From positions 62,001 through 126,000 of the forward strand of contig JAFAER010000013.1 of the NCBI GenBank assembly GCA_023423895.1: a DNA stretch of 64,000 bases, read 5' to 3'. The translations under genes were made by a program, and so were the position numbers. How positions within the stretch are numbered: the first letter of the stretch is position 1; the number at the start of each line of letters is the position of its first letter. Under the pieces are notes generated by a model. The model was not told the origin of the DNA. It did not search any database and saw only the letters and a list, made by a program, of their open reading frames with translations. This DNA comes from Pseudomonadota bacterium (GTDB lineage: Bacteria; Myxococcota_A; Polyangia; Polyangiales; Polyangiaceae). Below, one piece after another: positions 46,957 to 57,292 of the stretch.

Positions 46957-48513
46957 TCAGTGGATGGCCTCGCCCGGGCGAGGCAGTGCCAGGATGCGGT
47001 CCGGGTCGTCGCCGAACAGCTCCTCCACTTTGCTGCGAACCGCGTTGGGGGCCGGGTCCGGACGGGCTCGCGCACAGCGCGCCGCCTCTTCGATCGAGCT
47101 GACCGCCTCGTTGCAGAAAGAGAGCTTCCACCCGTTCTCGAGCGACGCGAACAGGTCCGTCTCGAGCCGCTTCCGCTGCTGCTGACGCCAGGACATCGCG
47201 CTCGGGAGCTGCGCGCGTTCGGGATGAACGCCGGCGGGCGGGAACTCCGCGTCGTGCTCGTGCGCGACTTGCACGTCCTCGGCCGAGGCACGCGCCTCGA
47301 TCGGACGGACGCCAGACCCTACGTCGATGCGGACGAAGAACGTCGCCTGGTACCGCCCCTGGTGCTTCATCGCGGGGTAGCGGAAAATCCGGGGCTCGTC
47401 GCGATACCGCGTCACGATGCGCGTGCGCTGCTGGTATTCGGTCCGCGTCTTCCTGACTTCACGCGTCCGTTGTTCGGTGCGGTAGCGCGTGACCGGATGA
47501 CTGACGTTGCACAGACCTTTGCGTGGTGGACGACACGTCTCGAGTCGATCTTCGTACGCGGTGTACGGGATCTGTTCGGTGTACGTCTCGGTGTCGATGT
47601 ACGGGACCTGCACCGCTTCTTCGTACGTCTCGGTGGCCTCGTACGGGACGCTCTCGGTCCAGGAGCGCGTCAGCTCGGTCGGCTCTTTCGCAAACGACGC
47701 GGAGACGCTTCCTTGCACGAGAGCCGTCGCCCGCGCGTCGGTCGTCGCGGTGAACCACACGGACCCCTCGAGCGCGGCCGAGATCGCACGTTCGAGCTCC
47801 ACCTGCTCGTTCGGCGGCGTGCCGAGGATGCCGCCCGAGATGGCGACGCCGCCAACGAGCAGCGGACGAGCCTTCCATGCCGGCATCGGACCGCCGACGT
47901 CCTTGCAGTAGGCCGCGACGAGCTCGAGGGAGAACGGCTGGTCCGCCGCCTTCTGGGTGGCTCGCGTGCACGTCGCCACGCCCGCTTTCGCGATCTCCGC
48001 GTCGAGCTCGGGGCCGAGCGCGGCGAGCTCCGGTCGTCTCAACCAGGCGTCGTCCGCGGCGCGCCATGCGCGAGCGACGAGCGCTCGTCCTCGCGATGTC
48101 TCGTTCGTGACCGACGTGCGGATCGTGGTGCGCGCCCACTCGACGGTCTCGGTGATGCGCGCTGCCCGCGGCGCATCGACGGAGCCTTCGTGCAGGCGAT
48201 CTTTCGTCTGCATGGCCTCGAGCGATGCCGCCATCGCCTCGTCCCGGCGGCCTTGCTGCCGCGCTGCGTCCGCACGGTCGAGCAGCCCGTCGATGAGGCC
48301 GCGCTCGGCCCTCACGAGCAGCGCCCGCACCTTCCTGTCGCCAGGATCGCGTGCGAGCAGTCTCGTGTAGAGCTCGGTGGCCTGGCGATAGTCGCCTCGC
48401 TCCAGCGCATCGTCGGCTCGACCGCGCAACGTGGCGCAGGCCGTCGAACAGAGGAGCACCGCGATACCGAACCAGCGGGCCAGGGCGAAGGTGGAACCAA
48501 GGGCAGCGCGCAT
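46957..48513 (-). CDS. large lipoprotein with tetratricopeptide-like start and repeat-rich Tyr/Thr/Glu/Arg centre
   Basis: 518 residues. Signal ALARWFGIAVLLCSTACA with lipobox, then a TPR-like helical repeat (ADDALERGDYRQATELYTRL, LLARDPGDRKVRALLV). The centre, about residues 280-370, is a low-complexity array of Tyr/Pro/Glu/Thr and Arg residues (YEEAVQVPYIDTETYTEQIP, TRYRTEQRTREVRKTRTEYQ). A C-terminal helical domain ends at GEAIH. ATG 48513 was used since the upstream extension to 48651 lacks a signal. It is divergent from the FHA gene. Confidence 0.75.
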   Translation of the reverse strand: MRAALGSTFALARWFGIAVLLCSTACATLRGRADDALERGDYRQATELYTRLLARDPGDRKVRALLVRAERGLIDGLLDRADAARQQGRRDEAMAASLEAMQTKDRLHEGSVDAPRAARITETVEWARTTIRTSVTNETSRGRALVARAWRAADDAWLRRPELAALGPELDAEIAKAGVATCTRATQKAADQPFSLELVAAYCKDVGGPMPAWKARPLLVGGVAISGGILGTPPNEQVELERAISAALEGSVWFTATTDARATALVQGSVSASFAKEPTELTRSWTESVPYEATETYEEAVQVPYIDTETYTEQIPYTAYEDRLETCRPPRKGLCNVSHPVTRYRTEQRTREVRKTRTEYQQRTRIVTRYRDEPRIFRYPAMKHQGRYQATFFVRIDVGSGVRPIEARASAEDVQVAHEHDAEFPPAGVHPERAQLPSAMSWRQQQRKRLETDLFASLENGWKLSFCNEAVSSIEEAARCARARPDPAPNAVRSKVEELFGDDPDRILALPRPGEAIH

Positions 48514-48675
48514 GGGTTTGGCAAGCGTACGACGACTCAGTCCGATACGGCCGATCGACGCACCGCGCCCCCGTTCTATTCTGATGAGCCGCGGACAATC
48601 CGCATCCGCACTGCCGTGCGTGGGGAGATCCGCGAAGATGACCGGGTCCATTCACCCTGCTAAGGAAGAGCGATC

Positions 48676-49353
48676 GTGCTGAAGCACCTGCAGATCCTCC
48701 TCGGGCGGGAGCGCACCCGTATTCACGCCGTGGAGCCAGGCGCTCACGTCATCGGCCGCAGCTCGGACTGTGATCTCGTCCTCGCGAGCGACATCGTCAG
48801 CCGCCAGCATGCGTCGTTGGTCGTGGGCCCGAACGACGTCACGGTCGAAGATCTCGGCAGCAGCAATGGCACGTACATCAACGGGGCGCGCGTGCTCGGC
48901 AGGGGCACTGCGGTTCGCGGCGACGTCATCCTCGTGGGCGACGTCGCGCTTCGCGTCCACGGCACGACCGTTCCGGCGCTCCTTCCCACCCACCCGGGCG
49001 TCGAGCCGGGGACGTCCTTCAACCTCTCGGGCAGTCTGATCGAGGTCCCGCCCGCGACGCTGCTTCGCTACCTCGCCGTGATCAAGAAGACGGGGGTGCT
49101 CTTCCTCACGTCGCCGCCGCTCACGAGCCGCATCAGCTTCACGCGGGGGCACATCAGCGAGGTGCTGGTGGACACCCGCAAGACGCGCGATCCGATCCAG
49201 GCGCTGACCGCGATCCTGCGATGGAAGGGGACCTTCGAGATCGGCCCCACGTCGCTCGACGCGACCACGACGCTACTGCTCGGGCTCGATGCCGTCCTGC
49301 CCGCGGTGGGCACCGCATCGCGTCCGTCGATGTTCCCGAAACGGCACGTGTGA
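48676..49353 (+). CDS. FHA-domain protein with C-terminal DUF4388 domain
   Basis: 225 residues. FHA domain at about residues 22-95: HVIGRSSDCDLVL, SRQHASLV, DLGSSNGTYINGARV, the usual phosphothreonine-binding loops (Arg, Ser, Asn). From residue 115 a DUF4388-type region (FNLSGSLIEVPPATLLRYLA, GVLFLTSPPLTSRISF, LTAILRWKGTFEI) is seen, common in delta-proteobacterial signalling proteins. FHA proteins read Ser/Thr-kinase phosphorylation, so one of the genome's many Pkn kinases may be its partner. ATG or GTG at 48676; GTG at 48676 is used as read. Confidence 0.85.
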   Translation: MLKHLQILLGRERTRIHAVEPGAHVIGRSSDCDLVLASDIVSRQHASLVVGPNDVTVEDLGSSNGTYINGARVLGRGTAVRGDVILVGDVALRVHGTTVPALLPTHPGVEPGTSFNLSGSLIEVPPATLLRYLAVIKKTGVLFLTSPPLTSRISFTRGHISEVLVDTRKTRDPIQALTAILRWKGTFEIGPTSLDATTTLLLGLDAVLPAVGTASRPSMFPKRHV

Positions 49354-49374
49354 CGTGCGGGGACGCGACCCGCG

Positions 49375-49704
49375 TCAGAAGCACTCGGTGATGGGGATCT
49401 CGATGTCTCGCCCGCGACCAGGATCGAAGATCGTCACGTAGCGGCGCCTGCAGCGCCCATCGTCGAGCCGCCGATACTGGTGGAGGTCTTCGAGGTACGG
49501 GGCCAGATCCCAGATCGGACGGTCCAGGCTCGGGAATCGCGGCTGGACCGGCATGGGCAGGTCGTCGCGCGGAGACAGCGCAGAGCTCGTCACGTCCGTC
49601 GAGTCCTCCAACTCGTCAGTCTCGGTCTCGAGCGACTCGGGCGACGCGCCGCAGGCAACCAGGGCAAGCGCAGTGACGGCGAATGTTACGGACTTGATCG
49701 ACAT
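49375..49704 (-). CDS. small lipoprotein
   Basis: 109 residues. Leader MSIKSVTFAVTALALVACGA with lipobox; mature part acidic then basic, with PRFPSLDRPIWDLAPYLEDL and a Cys-ended tail IPITECF. No family recognised. ATG 49704 is used; upstream in-frame ATG at 49739 would give an implausible leader. Confidence 0.68.
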   Translation of the reverse strand: MSIKSVTFAVTALALVACGASPESLETETDELEDSTDVTSSALSPRDDLPMPVQPRFPSLDRPIWDLAPYLEDLHQYRRLDDGRCRRRYVTIFDPGRGRDIEIPITECF

Positions 49705-49874
49705 GCTGTGTTCCCTGCCGAAGAGGGAAGCAGCGCGCATACCAATGCACATGTCGCGATCTTCTCGACGGCCCAGAGCCGCGAGCTGCGTGTCTTGGGT
49801 TATGCCGTCTCAACCGACGCGAGCGTCGTTCTCTTTCTGGCGGAATCCGCCACAGCACGCTCAGCTCAGGCGTT

Positions 49875-50756
49875 TCAGGCATTGATGCGAGCGAGCATTC
49901 GCCGGCACTCGTCCTCGAACGAGCCGACGGTGATGCCCGGCAACAGACGCCTTTGCTTGCTCGAGTCGAGGGAGACGTCCCGCGGTCGCGGCTCCGCCGT
50001 CGCGACGGATGTGCGTGAAGCCCCGACGAGGTTCGTACCCGACGCGCCGATGACGCGCGCGAGCCGGGTGCCCATCTCGTACCGACTCATGCGCTCAGGA
50101 CCGCCGAAGTGCAGCGTCCCCGTGACGTCCGACGCCCCGATCGCGAGCAGGCCCTCCGCCGCCGCGCGAAGCGACAGCGGCGTCCGCCACTCGTCCGCGA
50201 ACAGCGACACCGCCGTCGCGTTCCGCAACGCCTCGACCTGCACGTCGAAGAACCCCTTCCGCGCGGTCAGCGTCGGTCCGAACAGCACGCTCACGCGCAC
50301 GACGACCGCGTTCGGTGCGTCGAGCGCCTCGAGCTCGGCATCGCGCTTCGTCTGCCCGTAGACGGACGTCGGCAGAGTGGCAGCGTCCTCTGCGTACGGA
50401 GCGTGCTCGCCGTCGAAGACGAGGTCGGTCGACACGTGCACGAGCCTCGCTCCAACGTTGCGCGCGGCTCGTGCGACGGCGGCCGTGCCTTCGACGTTGA
50501 TCCGTCGCGCGAGCGCGGGGTCGCGGACGCAATCGGCCATCGCAGACATGGCGGCGGCATGGATGACGACGTCCGGGCGGGCGCTCGTTAAGAGCGCCTC
50601 CACCGCGGATCCGTCACACAGGTCGAGACCGCTCTGTTCGCGGCGCGGACCGCCGAGCGCGATCACGTCCAGAGGCATCCGTCCCGCCTCCGCAACGATG
50701 TGCCCACCGAGGAGCCCGGTGGCTCCGGTCACGAGGATCGTCCGACGGCGCTCCAC
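49875..50756 (-). CDS. RmlD-like NAD(P)-dependent sugar-nucleotide reductase (SDR family)
   Basis: 293 residues, extended SDR fold: nucleotide loop VTGATGLLGGHI, ALARRINVEGTAAVARAA, substrate/active-site strand VHVSTDLVFDGE, and VYGQTKRDAE with the Tyr-x-x-x-Lys pair. This matches dTDP-4-dehydrorhamnose reductase (RmlD), the last step of dTDP-rhamnose synthesis, but no rmlABC genes lie nearby, and other sugar-nucleotide reductases have the same look. Single gene; ATG 50756. Confidence 0.82.
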   Translation of the reverse strand: MERRRTILVTGATGLLGGHIVAEAGRMPLDVIALGGPRREQSGLDLCDGSAVEALLTSARPDVVIHAAAMSAMADCVRDPALARRINVEGTAAVARAARNVGARLVHVSTDLVFDGEHAPYAEDAATLPTSVYGQTKRDAELEALDAPNAVVVRVSVLFGPTLTARKGFFDVQVEALRNATAVSLFADEWRTPLSLRAAAEGLLAIGASDVTGTLHFGGPERMSRYEMGTRLARVIGASGTNLVGASRTSVATAEPRPRDVSLDSSKQRRLLPGITVGSFEDECRRMLARINA

Positions 50757-50803
50757 GCCGCGAATCTACATCGAGCCGAGACAGCCGGGCGCCGCGAACG
50801 AGA

Positions 50804-51987
<1,184 letters not shown>

Positions 51988-51991
<4 letters not shown>

Positions 51992-53241
51992 CTCCCACCT
52001 CCCTCACGCTCGATTTCGATGGTGCAAGCTCCTCGCGGCTTGCCGACGCACGCGAGGACGTACCCGGATCTCCGCTCTTCGTCGTTCAGGCAGTGCGGGT
52101 CCTCGAGGTCGACCTCACCTTCGACGAGGCGCACGCGGCATGCGCCGCACCCGCCGACGCCGCACGAGAAACGCATGGGCGCCCCCGCCGCGAGACCTGC
52201 TTCGAGGAGCGTCGCGCCCGCGAGAGCGGTGGTGCGGACGAGCCGCTCCGTCGCGACGATCGTGATGCGCCAAGCGTCGTTCTTCTCGTTCTTCGCGAGC
52301 TCGCGTGGCGCGGCGTACCTGAGCCCGCTGCGCGACGATCCGATCGCGAAACGCTCGCGCCTCACCCGCTCGTGCCCGATGCCGAGCGCGGTGGCGGCGG
52401 CGAGCGCCTCGTCTTGCATGCCCTCGGGACCGCAGACCAGGAGCGTGTCGGCGTCTCCGATCCCGTGCGCCTCGAGGATGCGCGCGACCGTCCCTCGATC
52501 GAGGCGGCCACATTCGGCGTCGAAGCCGCGGGCCGCCGGAAGCTCCTCGAGGACGTGTCGGATCTCGAAGCGCCCGGGGTACGCCGACGCGAGCTCGCCG
52601 AGGGTGCCCGCAAACGCGATGTCGTCCACGCGGCGATTGCCGTAGACGAGGAACACGTACGTACCCGGCTCGGATGCGAGGACCGTCCGCGCGATCGAGA
52701 GAAGCGGCGTCATCCCGATCCCGCCGGCGAGAAGGACGAGGCGCCGCGCACCTTGCGGTGGTGTTTCCAGCGCCCCGAACGTCCCGAACGGGCCGAGGAC
52801 ACGCAGTCGCTCGCCCGCCCGCACCGCGGAAAGGTGCCCGGACACGACACCGCCGGGCTTGTGCTTGATCGAGAGGTGGAGCTCGGAAGAGCCCGGCGCG
52901 TTCGAGGCGGAGTAGTTGCGTGGGACGGTCTCGCCGTCGATGTCGACGAGGACCGTGAAGAACTGCCCTGCGGTGAACGTGAACGCGCTGCGCCGCGGAG
53001 CCTCCAGGACGATCGTGACGACGTCGTGCGTCTCGCGATCGACACGCGTGACGACGAGCTCGCGCGGATCCATCGACGCACGCGCGCGGCCGGGCTCGCG
53101 CCCAAAGGGCGACCGCGACCGCGCGAAGACGACGGGCGCAGGGCGCTCGCCTGAAAGACGGCGCGCCACCATTCTCACGTCGCGCTCGAGCTGAACGAGC
53201 GCCGCCGACCACGCGCGTGGAAGCATCATCCCCCGACTCAT
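51988..53241 (-). CDS. ferredoxin-NADP-type reductase with C-terminal 2Fe-2S domain
   Basis: 417 residues. FAD domain: PRNYSASNAP (RxYS motif) and GGVVSGHL. NAD domain: LLAGGIGMTPLLSIARTV, VYGNRRVDDIAF, LVCGPEGMQDEAL. C-terminal plant-type ferredoxin domain with four cysteines: SCGVGGCGACRVRL and YVLACVG. This is the class that passes electrons from NAD(P)H to a diiron oxygenase. First gene of an operon with the diiron gene. ATG 53241 lies 10 bases downstream of a perfect operator palindrome within the promoter. Confidence 0.9.
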
Positions 53242-53250
53242 CCATGAACT

Positions 53251-53264
53251 CTACCGATCGGTAG
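53251..53264 (-). promoter_or_regulatory. perfect 14-base operator palindrome inside promoter of ferredoxin-reductase operon
   Basis: CTACCGATCGGTAG is a perfect palindrome. On the minus strand it lies between a -35-like TTGACT and a -10-like TAGAGT separated by 16 bases, so a bound repressor would block transcription. The TACCGATCGGTA core is like TetR-family operators. The predicted transcript would start almost at the ATG, so a leaderless message is possible. No regulator gene is adjacent. Confidence 0.65.
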
Positions 53265-53334
53265 ACATGAGTCAAGGCGCGGGCGTCGTTTCTTTCGAGG
53301 TTGGCGGGTTCAGACGTTGCAAACGGCCGGCGCC

Positions 53335-53760
53335 ATGAGACCCCTGTCGGATGCAGCGACGCGTGAGATCGCGGGCGTGGTCGGCGCCGTCCTCTTCGGC
53401 GCAGCGACCGTGATGGAGCTCGTCCGGATGTTGATCTTGCGGCGGCCGTTCCCCGGCCTCGATCCGAACGTCGATGTCGTGATGACGATCATTGCGATCG
53501 CGTTCTGGGTCGGGAGCGCCATCGTGCTCGCCACGGGATCACGCAAACATCGGCTCATCCCGATCATCGGCGCGTTCGTGATGCTCAGTCACGGACTGCT
53601 CGGCACGGTCGCTCGTTCCTCGGCCGGCGTGGTCTTCGTGCTGCTCGGCCTGATGATTCCGATCGTCGAGCGCCTCGCCTTCGGAGGAAAGCTCTCTCTC
53701 GGCAGCAGCACCGCGCCGCCCCCTCACCGTCCGAGCTCGGGCGGGCCCGAGGTTTTCTGA
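53335..53760 (+). CDS. small integral membrane protein
   Basis: 141 residues with four predicted membrane helices: EIAGVVGAVLFGAATVMELV, VVMTIIAIAFWVGSAIVLA, LIPIIGAFVMLSHGLLG and AGVVFVLLGLMIPIVERLA, and a Ser/Pro-rich cytoplasmic end. No family recognised. ATG 53335 was used; a TTG at 53317 is an alternative. Confidence 0.65.
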   Translation: MRPLSDAATREIAGVVGAVLFGAATVMELVRMLILRRPFPGLDPNVDVVMTIIAIAFWVGSAIVLATGSRKHRLIPIIGAFVMLSHGLLGTVARSSAGVVFVLLGLMIPIVERLAFGGKLSLGSSTAPPPHRPSSGGPEVF

Positions 53761-53785
53761 ACCTGGGCCGCCCGAGCACGCGCCG

Positions 53786-54748
53786 TCAGGGGCAGGGGTT
53801 CTCGCCGGGGCCGCCAGACGTGCCCGGGTTGTTCGAGCCCGGCTGATTGGGCGCGACGTTCTGGCCACCGTCGCCGCCGTTCTCGAGCGGCGGAAGGAGC
53901 GTGGCGATGTCCGGGACCATGTCGACGCGCGTGAACGTGAAGCCTTCCTGCTCGAGGATCGGCACCATGTACATGACCATGTCGACGGTGCCGAGCTGCT
54001 CGGGATCTTCCTCGTTGAAGTAAGGATCGTGCATCAAGACGATGCCACGACCGGCGCGCTTGATCTCCGTGATGTAGAGGTCACCGCACTGCTGCATCGG
54101 GAGACGCTTGCCGTCGCTTCCGAGCTGCCAGCAATCCCAGTCGGCGACTCGGCCCGCCGCCTCGTCCATCTTGTCGCCGATGTCCCAGAGGACTGGACCG
54201 ACGTACTTGTTCATCGGCGTTTCCGCGAGCGCGGTGAACGTCGCATCGTCGAAGTCGCCGAACGGCGGACGGAACAGATAGCGCTTCGACGGGATGAACG
54301 GATCGATCTTGGCGTCCGTGTCCGTGAGCTCCTGGACGATCTCGGGATCGGTGAGCCGCGTCGTGGCCGTCGCGGTCCCCGTCAGAGATCGATGCGTCTC
54401 GGTGTGGTTCGCGACGAGGTGCCCGTCATCGACGAGCTGCTGGAGGATCTCCGCACCGTCCGGGCCCATCGACCGACCATTGACGAAGAACGCCGCCTGG
54501 ATCCCGTGGTTCTTCAAGAAAAGCGACAGCTGCTTCGTCCGCGGCCCGGGCCCGTCGTCGAACGTGAGTGCGAGCTGCTTCGGCGCCATGCTGTTGCCCC
54601 GAATACCGATGCTCTGCAGCGCCTGCGTAGCCGAGCACGTCGGATTGTTGCTCGAGTCTTTCGACGAGCTGTCCTTGTTCGTGCAGTGGATGAACGTAGT
54701 CAGGGCCGCAAGGGCCACGAAGCCAGTGATGAATCGGTAGGGTGCCAT
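53786..54748 (-). CDS. secreted polysaccharide deacetylase (NodB-like, CE4)
   Basis: 320 residues. Lipoprotein-like leader ITGFVALAALTTFIHC, Ser-rich linker, then the NodB domain: LALTFDDGPGPRTKQL (catalytic Asp, metal-binding Asp), VANHTETHRSLTG (HxxxH-type metal site), FRPPFGDFDDATF (motif 3), and GIVLMHDPYFN (last His). These remove N-acetyl groups from peptidoglycan, chitin or exopolysaccharide. A long Gly/Asn/Pro tail follows. ATG 54748. Confidence 0.88.
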   Translation of the reverse strand: MAPYRFITGFVALAALTTFIHCTNKDSSSKDSSNNPTCSATQALQSIGIRGNSMAPKQLALTFDDGPGPRTKQLSLFLKNHGIQAAFFVNGRSMGPDGAEILQQLVDDGHLVANHTETHRSLTGTATATTRLTDPEIVQELTDTDAKIDPFIPSKRYLFRPPFGDFDDATFTALAETPMNKYVGPVLWDIGDKMDEAAGRVADWDCWQLGSDGKRLPMQQCGDLYITEIKRAGRGIVLMHDPYFNEEDPEQLGTVDMVMYMVPILEQEGFTFTRVDMVPDIATLLPPLENGGDGGQNVAPNQPGSNNPGTSGGPGENPCP

Positions 54749-55141
54749 TGGACAGCACCGACGAATGCATGAGCCGATCCGCTTGCTCGTGCTCGCGGCA
54801 CCGTGTCCATCGCCGCACGCGCCGGCGCGGAATTCCGAGGTTCTTCCGACCTGCGACGGACTTCTTCGTAGAGGGAAGCGGCACCCGCACACGGCCGACA
54901 CGCCACGTGTGAAGGAATGCGACGTCGACGGCCCATGCGCTCCCTCCGCACGACTTTGCGCGCCGCCTCGATGCGAGCGTGCGTCGCATTCTGCCGCCGA
55001 TTCGCCGGCCAACGCGTCCAGCACCAGCCGCTACGGGGAGCTCGACATCGAAGCGCGACCGCTGGGAGATCGCCGGGCAACGACGAGGTCTCGCCTCTTT
55101 CGACTCGACCTCGCCCGCCGTGGTCGCTAGAGCCGACAGCG
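54749..55141. other. 393-base gap without convincing gene
   Basis: Between the divergent deacetylase and GNAT genes. Overlapping open frames exist but their translations are Arg/Ser-rich without family features, and no start with a good ribosome binding site was found. It probably holds the promoters of both genes. Confidence 0.5.
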
Positions 55142-56041
55142 ATGACGAGCCCCGATCAGACGCACCGGCCATCCGCGCCGCCAGCGGCCCTGCGACCGAT
55201 GCGCTTCGACGGCGACCGCCGCTGGGCGCTCGCGCTCGAGATGGATCCCACCCACGACGACGTCGAGACGTGCATCGCGTCGGCCGAACGTGCGATGGCG
55301 CGTGCAAAGCAGGACGGCGCCGCCCTCGCCTACGGCTTCGTCGACGCGCAGTACGCGGACACGGTCTTCCAGCGGCTCGGCTGGACCTCGCTCGGCACAG
55401 TGCCGGCGCTCGTCCGTCCGCTTCGGCTCTCGGCCGTGGCGTCCCGTCTCGTGATTCCCGACGCCGCGCGCGCGCTGCTTCCGAGGACGCCTCTCGTGAT
55501 GCCGTTCGGACGCGGACGGCGGACCGGCGTGCGCGAGATCACGACGCGCGATCCGCGCGTGACGCGGCTCTGGGACCGTTTCTCCATCGACATCGGCGTC
55601 GCCGTCGAGCGCAACGCGAACTTCGTCGGCCCGCGAATCTGGGACCGTCCGGACGCCGACTACCGGGTCTTCATCTTCGAAGACGGCGACCGCTACGTGA
55701 TCCGCGCCATGTGCATCTTCCGCGTCAAGGCGGAGGCCGACGGCATCTACGGACACGTGGTGGAGCTGCTGCACGACCGGAGCGTCGCAGGAATGAGAGC
55801 CGGCTCTCACCTGCTCGGCGTCGCGCTACGCGAGATGGCCGACGCCGGGGCGGACGCCGCGCGGGCGTGGTCGTTCGTCCACTCCGGCAGCTATCCCCTC
55901 CTCGCGCGCCACGCATTCCTACCGACAGCGAGGACGAGCGGACGGCAGATCGGCGTCCGAGCGTTCGATCCGGAAATCGAGCATGCCGTCACGCAGCGCC
56001 ATCTGTGGTTCTTGAGCGGCCTCGATTTCGAAGACGCCTGA
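55142..56041 (+). CDS. GNAT-family acetyltransferase-like protein
   Basis: 299 residues. N-terminal part (WALALEMDPTHDDVETCIAS) and C-terminal half with GNAT-like strand-helix elements: YRVFIFEDGDRYVIRAMCIF, IYGHVVELLHDRSVAGM and RAGSHLLGVALREMADAGAD (acetyl-CoA loop region), AWSFVHSGSYPLLARHAFLP. Substrate unknown. ATG 55142 follows a GACAGCG tract; an in-frame extension to 54917 was dropped. Confidence 0.72.
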   Translation: MTSPDQTHRPSAPPAALRPMRFDGDRRWALALEMDPTHDDVETCIASAERAMARAKQDGAALAYGFVDAQYADTVFQRLGWTSLGTVPALVRPLRLSAVASRLVIPDAARALLPRTPLVMPFGRGRRTGVREITTRDPRVTRLWDRFSIDIGVAVERNANFVGPRIWDRPDADYRVFIFEDGDRYVIRAMCIFRVKAEADGIYGHVVELLHDRSVAGMRAGSHLLGVALREMADAGADAARAWSFVHSGSYPLLARHAFLPTARTSGRQIGVRAFDPEIEHAVTQRHLWFLSGLDFEDA

Positions 56042-56048
56042 GCGCTGG

Positions 56049-56459
56049 TCAGCGGCGAGCGGGCGGCTTCGGGCGCACGTGGGCCTCGGCCTCGGCGAGC
56101 GTCATGACGGCCTTTCCGCGGGCCGGTGCATAGGTCGCCACGAGGCGCCGGTACTGGAGGAGCTGCATCGGATCGGCGGAGAGGACGACGGCGATGCGTA
56201 CGGCCCGCTGCTCGCAGCTCCGGAGCAGCTCGCTCACCGTCTCGACCGTCTTCGGCCCGGCAACGGGCGGCGCATCTCGGAGATCGAAGATCAGTGAGGC
56301 GAGCTTCGGCATGAGGGTCCGAAGATGCGCGGCCATCTCGTTCGCGTTTCGCGCCCCCGAAGCAGAATCGAGGTCCGGTCGGCGCCACACCTTGAGGACC
56401 GCGTGGCCACCATCCAGCACAAGCGTGAAGTTGTCGCCTGTCGCGTACGGCGTCGACAT
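56049..56459 (-). CDS. small STAS-like protein of unknown function
   Basis: 136 residues. VLDGGHAVLKVWRRPDLDSA, LASLIFDLRDAPPVAGPKTV, and VRIAVVLSADPMQLLQYRRL: alternating strands and helices resembling SpoIIAA/STAS or a similar alpha/beta fold. No membrane segment. ATG 56459 (MSTPYATGDNFTLVLDG) used instead of an upstream 56492 start. It converges on the GNAT gene. Confidence 0.62.
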   Translation of the reverse strand: MSTPYATGDNFTLVLDGGHAVLKVWRRPDLDSASGARNANEMAAHLRTLMPKLASLIFDLRDAPPVAGPKTVETVSELLRSCEQRAVRIAVVLSADPMQLLQYRRLVATYAPARGKAVMTLAEAEAHVRPKPPARR

Positions 56460-56720
56460 CGGACCCGACAGCCTACCCGAGCTTTTCGGCAAACGCCGCC
56501 TTCCTTGTGCTCCCGGAGCTGCCGTTGCGCTCGCGTCGGGCGCAAGCCTCGCGCTTCCGCGATCGCTCTCGTTCTCGCGCTTGCCCGCCGGCGCTGTGCG
56601 CTCGTGGTCCTCCCTCGAGCGTGCGATTTCCTTCGGAACGCGCGCCTACGGGCACGTTTGTTGATCCCTCATGACGTTGCACGGCTTTCGTGCATGGGTC
56701 ATCAAAGAGGAGCCAGCCGC

Positions 56721-57272
56721 ATGGCATTGCCGGTTCAGATCACCTTCCGCGATATTCCACCGTCCGCGTCCGTGGCATCACACGTGGAGAGACGGGCAGA
56801 AAAGCTAGAGACCTTCTTCTTCCGCATGTCGAAGTGCCACGTCGTGGTGGAAGAGCCGCATCGACACAGCCGTCAGGGAAAGAAGTACCGCGTCGAGATC
56901 GACATGCACGTGCCCGGCCGACAGCTCGTCGTCTCGAAGACGCCGGAGGACAGCAAGGAGGATCTGCACGCTGCGATCGACATGGCGTTCGACGACGCCG
57001 AGCGCATGCTCGAGGACTACGCCCGGCAGCTTCATCCCGACCTCAAGACACACGTCGCGCCACCGCGGGGCATCGTCTCGAAGGTCTTCCATGAACGCGG
57101 CTACGGGTTCATCGAAGCCGAAGGCGACGGTCACGAGGTCTACTTCCACCGGAACAGCGTCATCAACGACAAGTTCGACAAGCTGAACGTCGGCTCGAAG
57201 GTGCGCTACGCCGAGGAAGACGGAGACAAGGGACCGCAGGCCAGCACGGTGCACGTCCTCGGCACGAGCTGA
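56721..57272 (+). CDS. HPF/RaiA ribosome-hibernation domain fused to a cold-shock domain
   Basis: 183 residues. Residues 1-110 are S30AE/HPF-like (QITFRDIPPSASVASHVERR, KKYRVEIDMHVPGRQLVV, DLHAAIDMAFDDAERMLEDY). Residues about 118-180 are a cold-shock domain with RNP1 GYGFIEAEGDGH and RNP2 VYFHRNSVI. HPF domains bind the ribosome A/P site and stop translation in stationary phase; the cold-shock domain replaces the usual C-terminal dimerisation domain of long HPF and may bind RNA. AGAGGAG precedes ATG 56721. Confidence 0.85.
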   Translation: MALPVQITFRDIPPSASVASHVERRAEKLETFFFRMSKCHVVVEEPHRHSRQGKKYRVEIDMHVPGRQLVVSKTPEDSKEDLHAAIDMAFDDAERMLEDYARQLHPDLKTHVAPPRGIVSKVFHERGYGFIEAEGDGHEVYFHRNSVINDKFDKLNVGSKVRYAEEDGDKGPQASTVHVLGTS

Positions 57273-57292
57273 GAGACGCCTCGTCCCCGGCG

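Noticed and set aside
46960..48663. Open frame of over 560 codons antisense to the large lipoprotein
   Set aside because: Arg/Leu-rich shadow, no signal peptide or domains, opposite to a gene with clear leader and TPR-like start.
54765..55130. 121-codon open frame between deacetylase and GNAT genes
   Set aside because: No ribosome binding site, Ser/Pro/Arg-rich composition without repeats or domains; probably promoter DNA.
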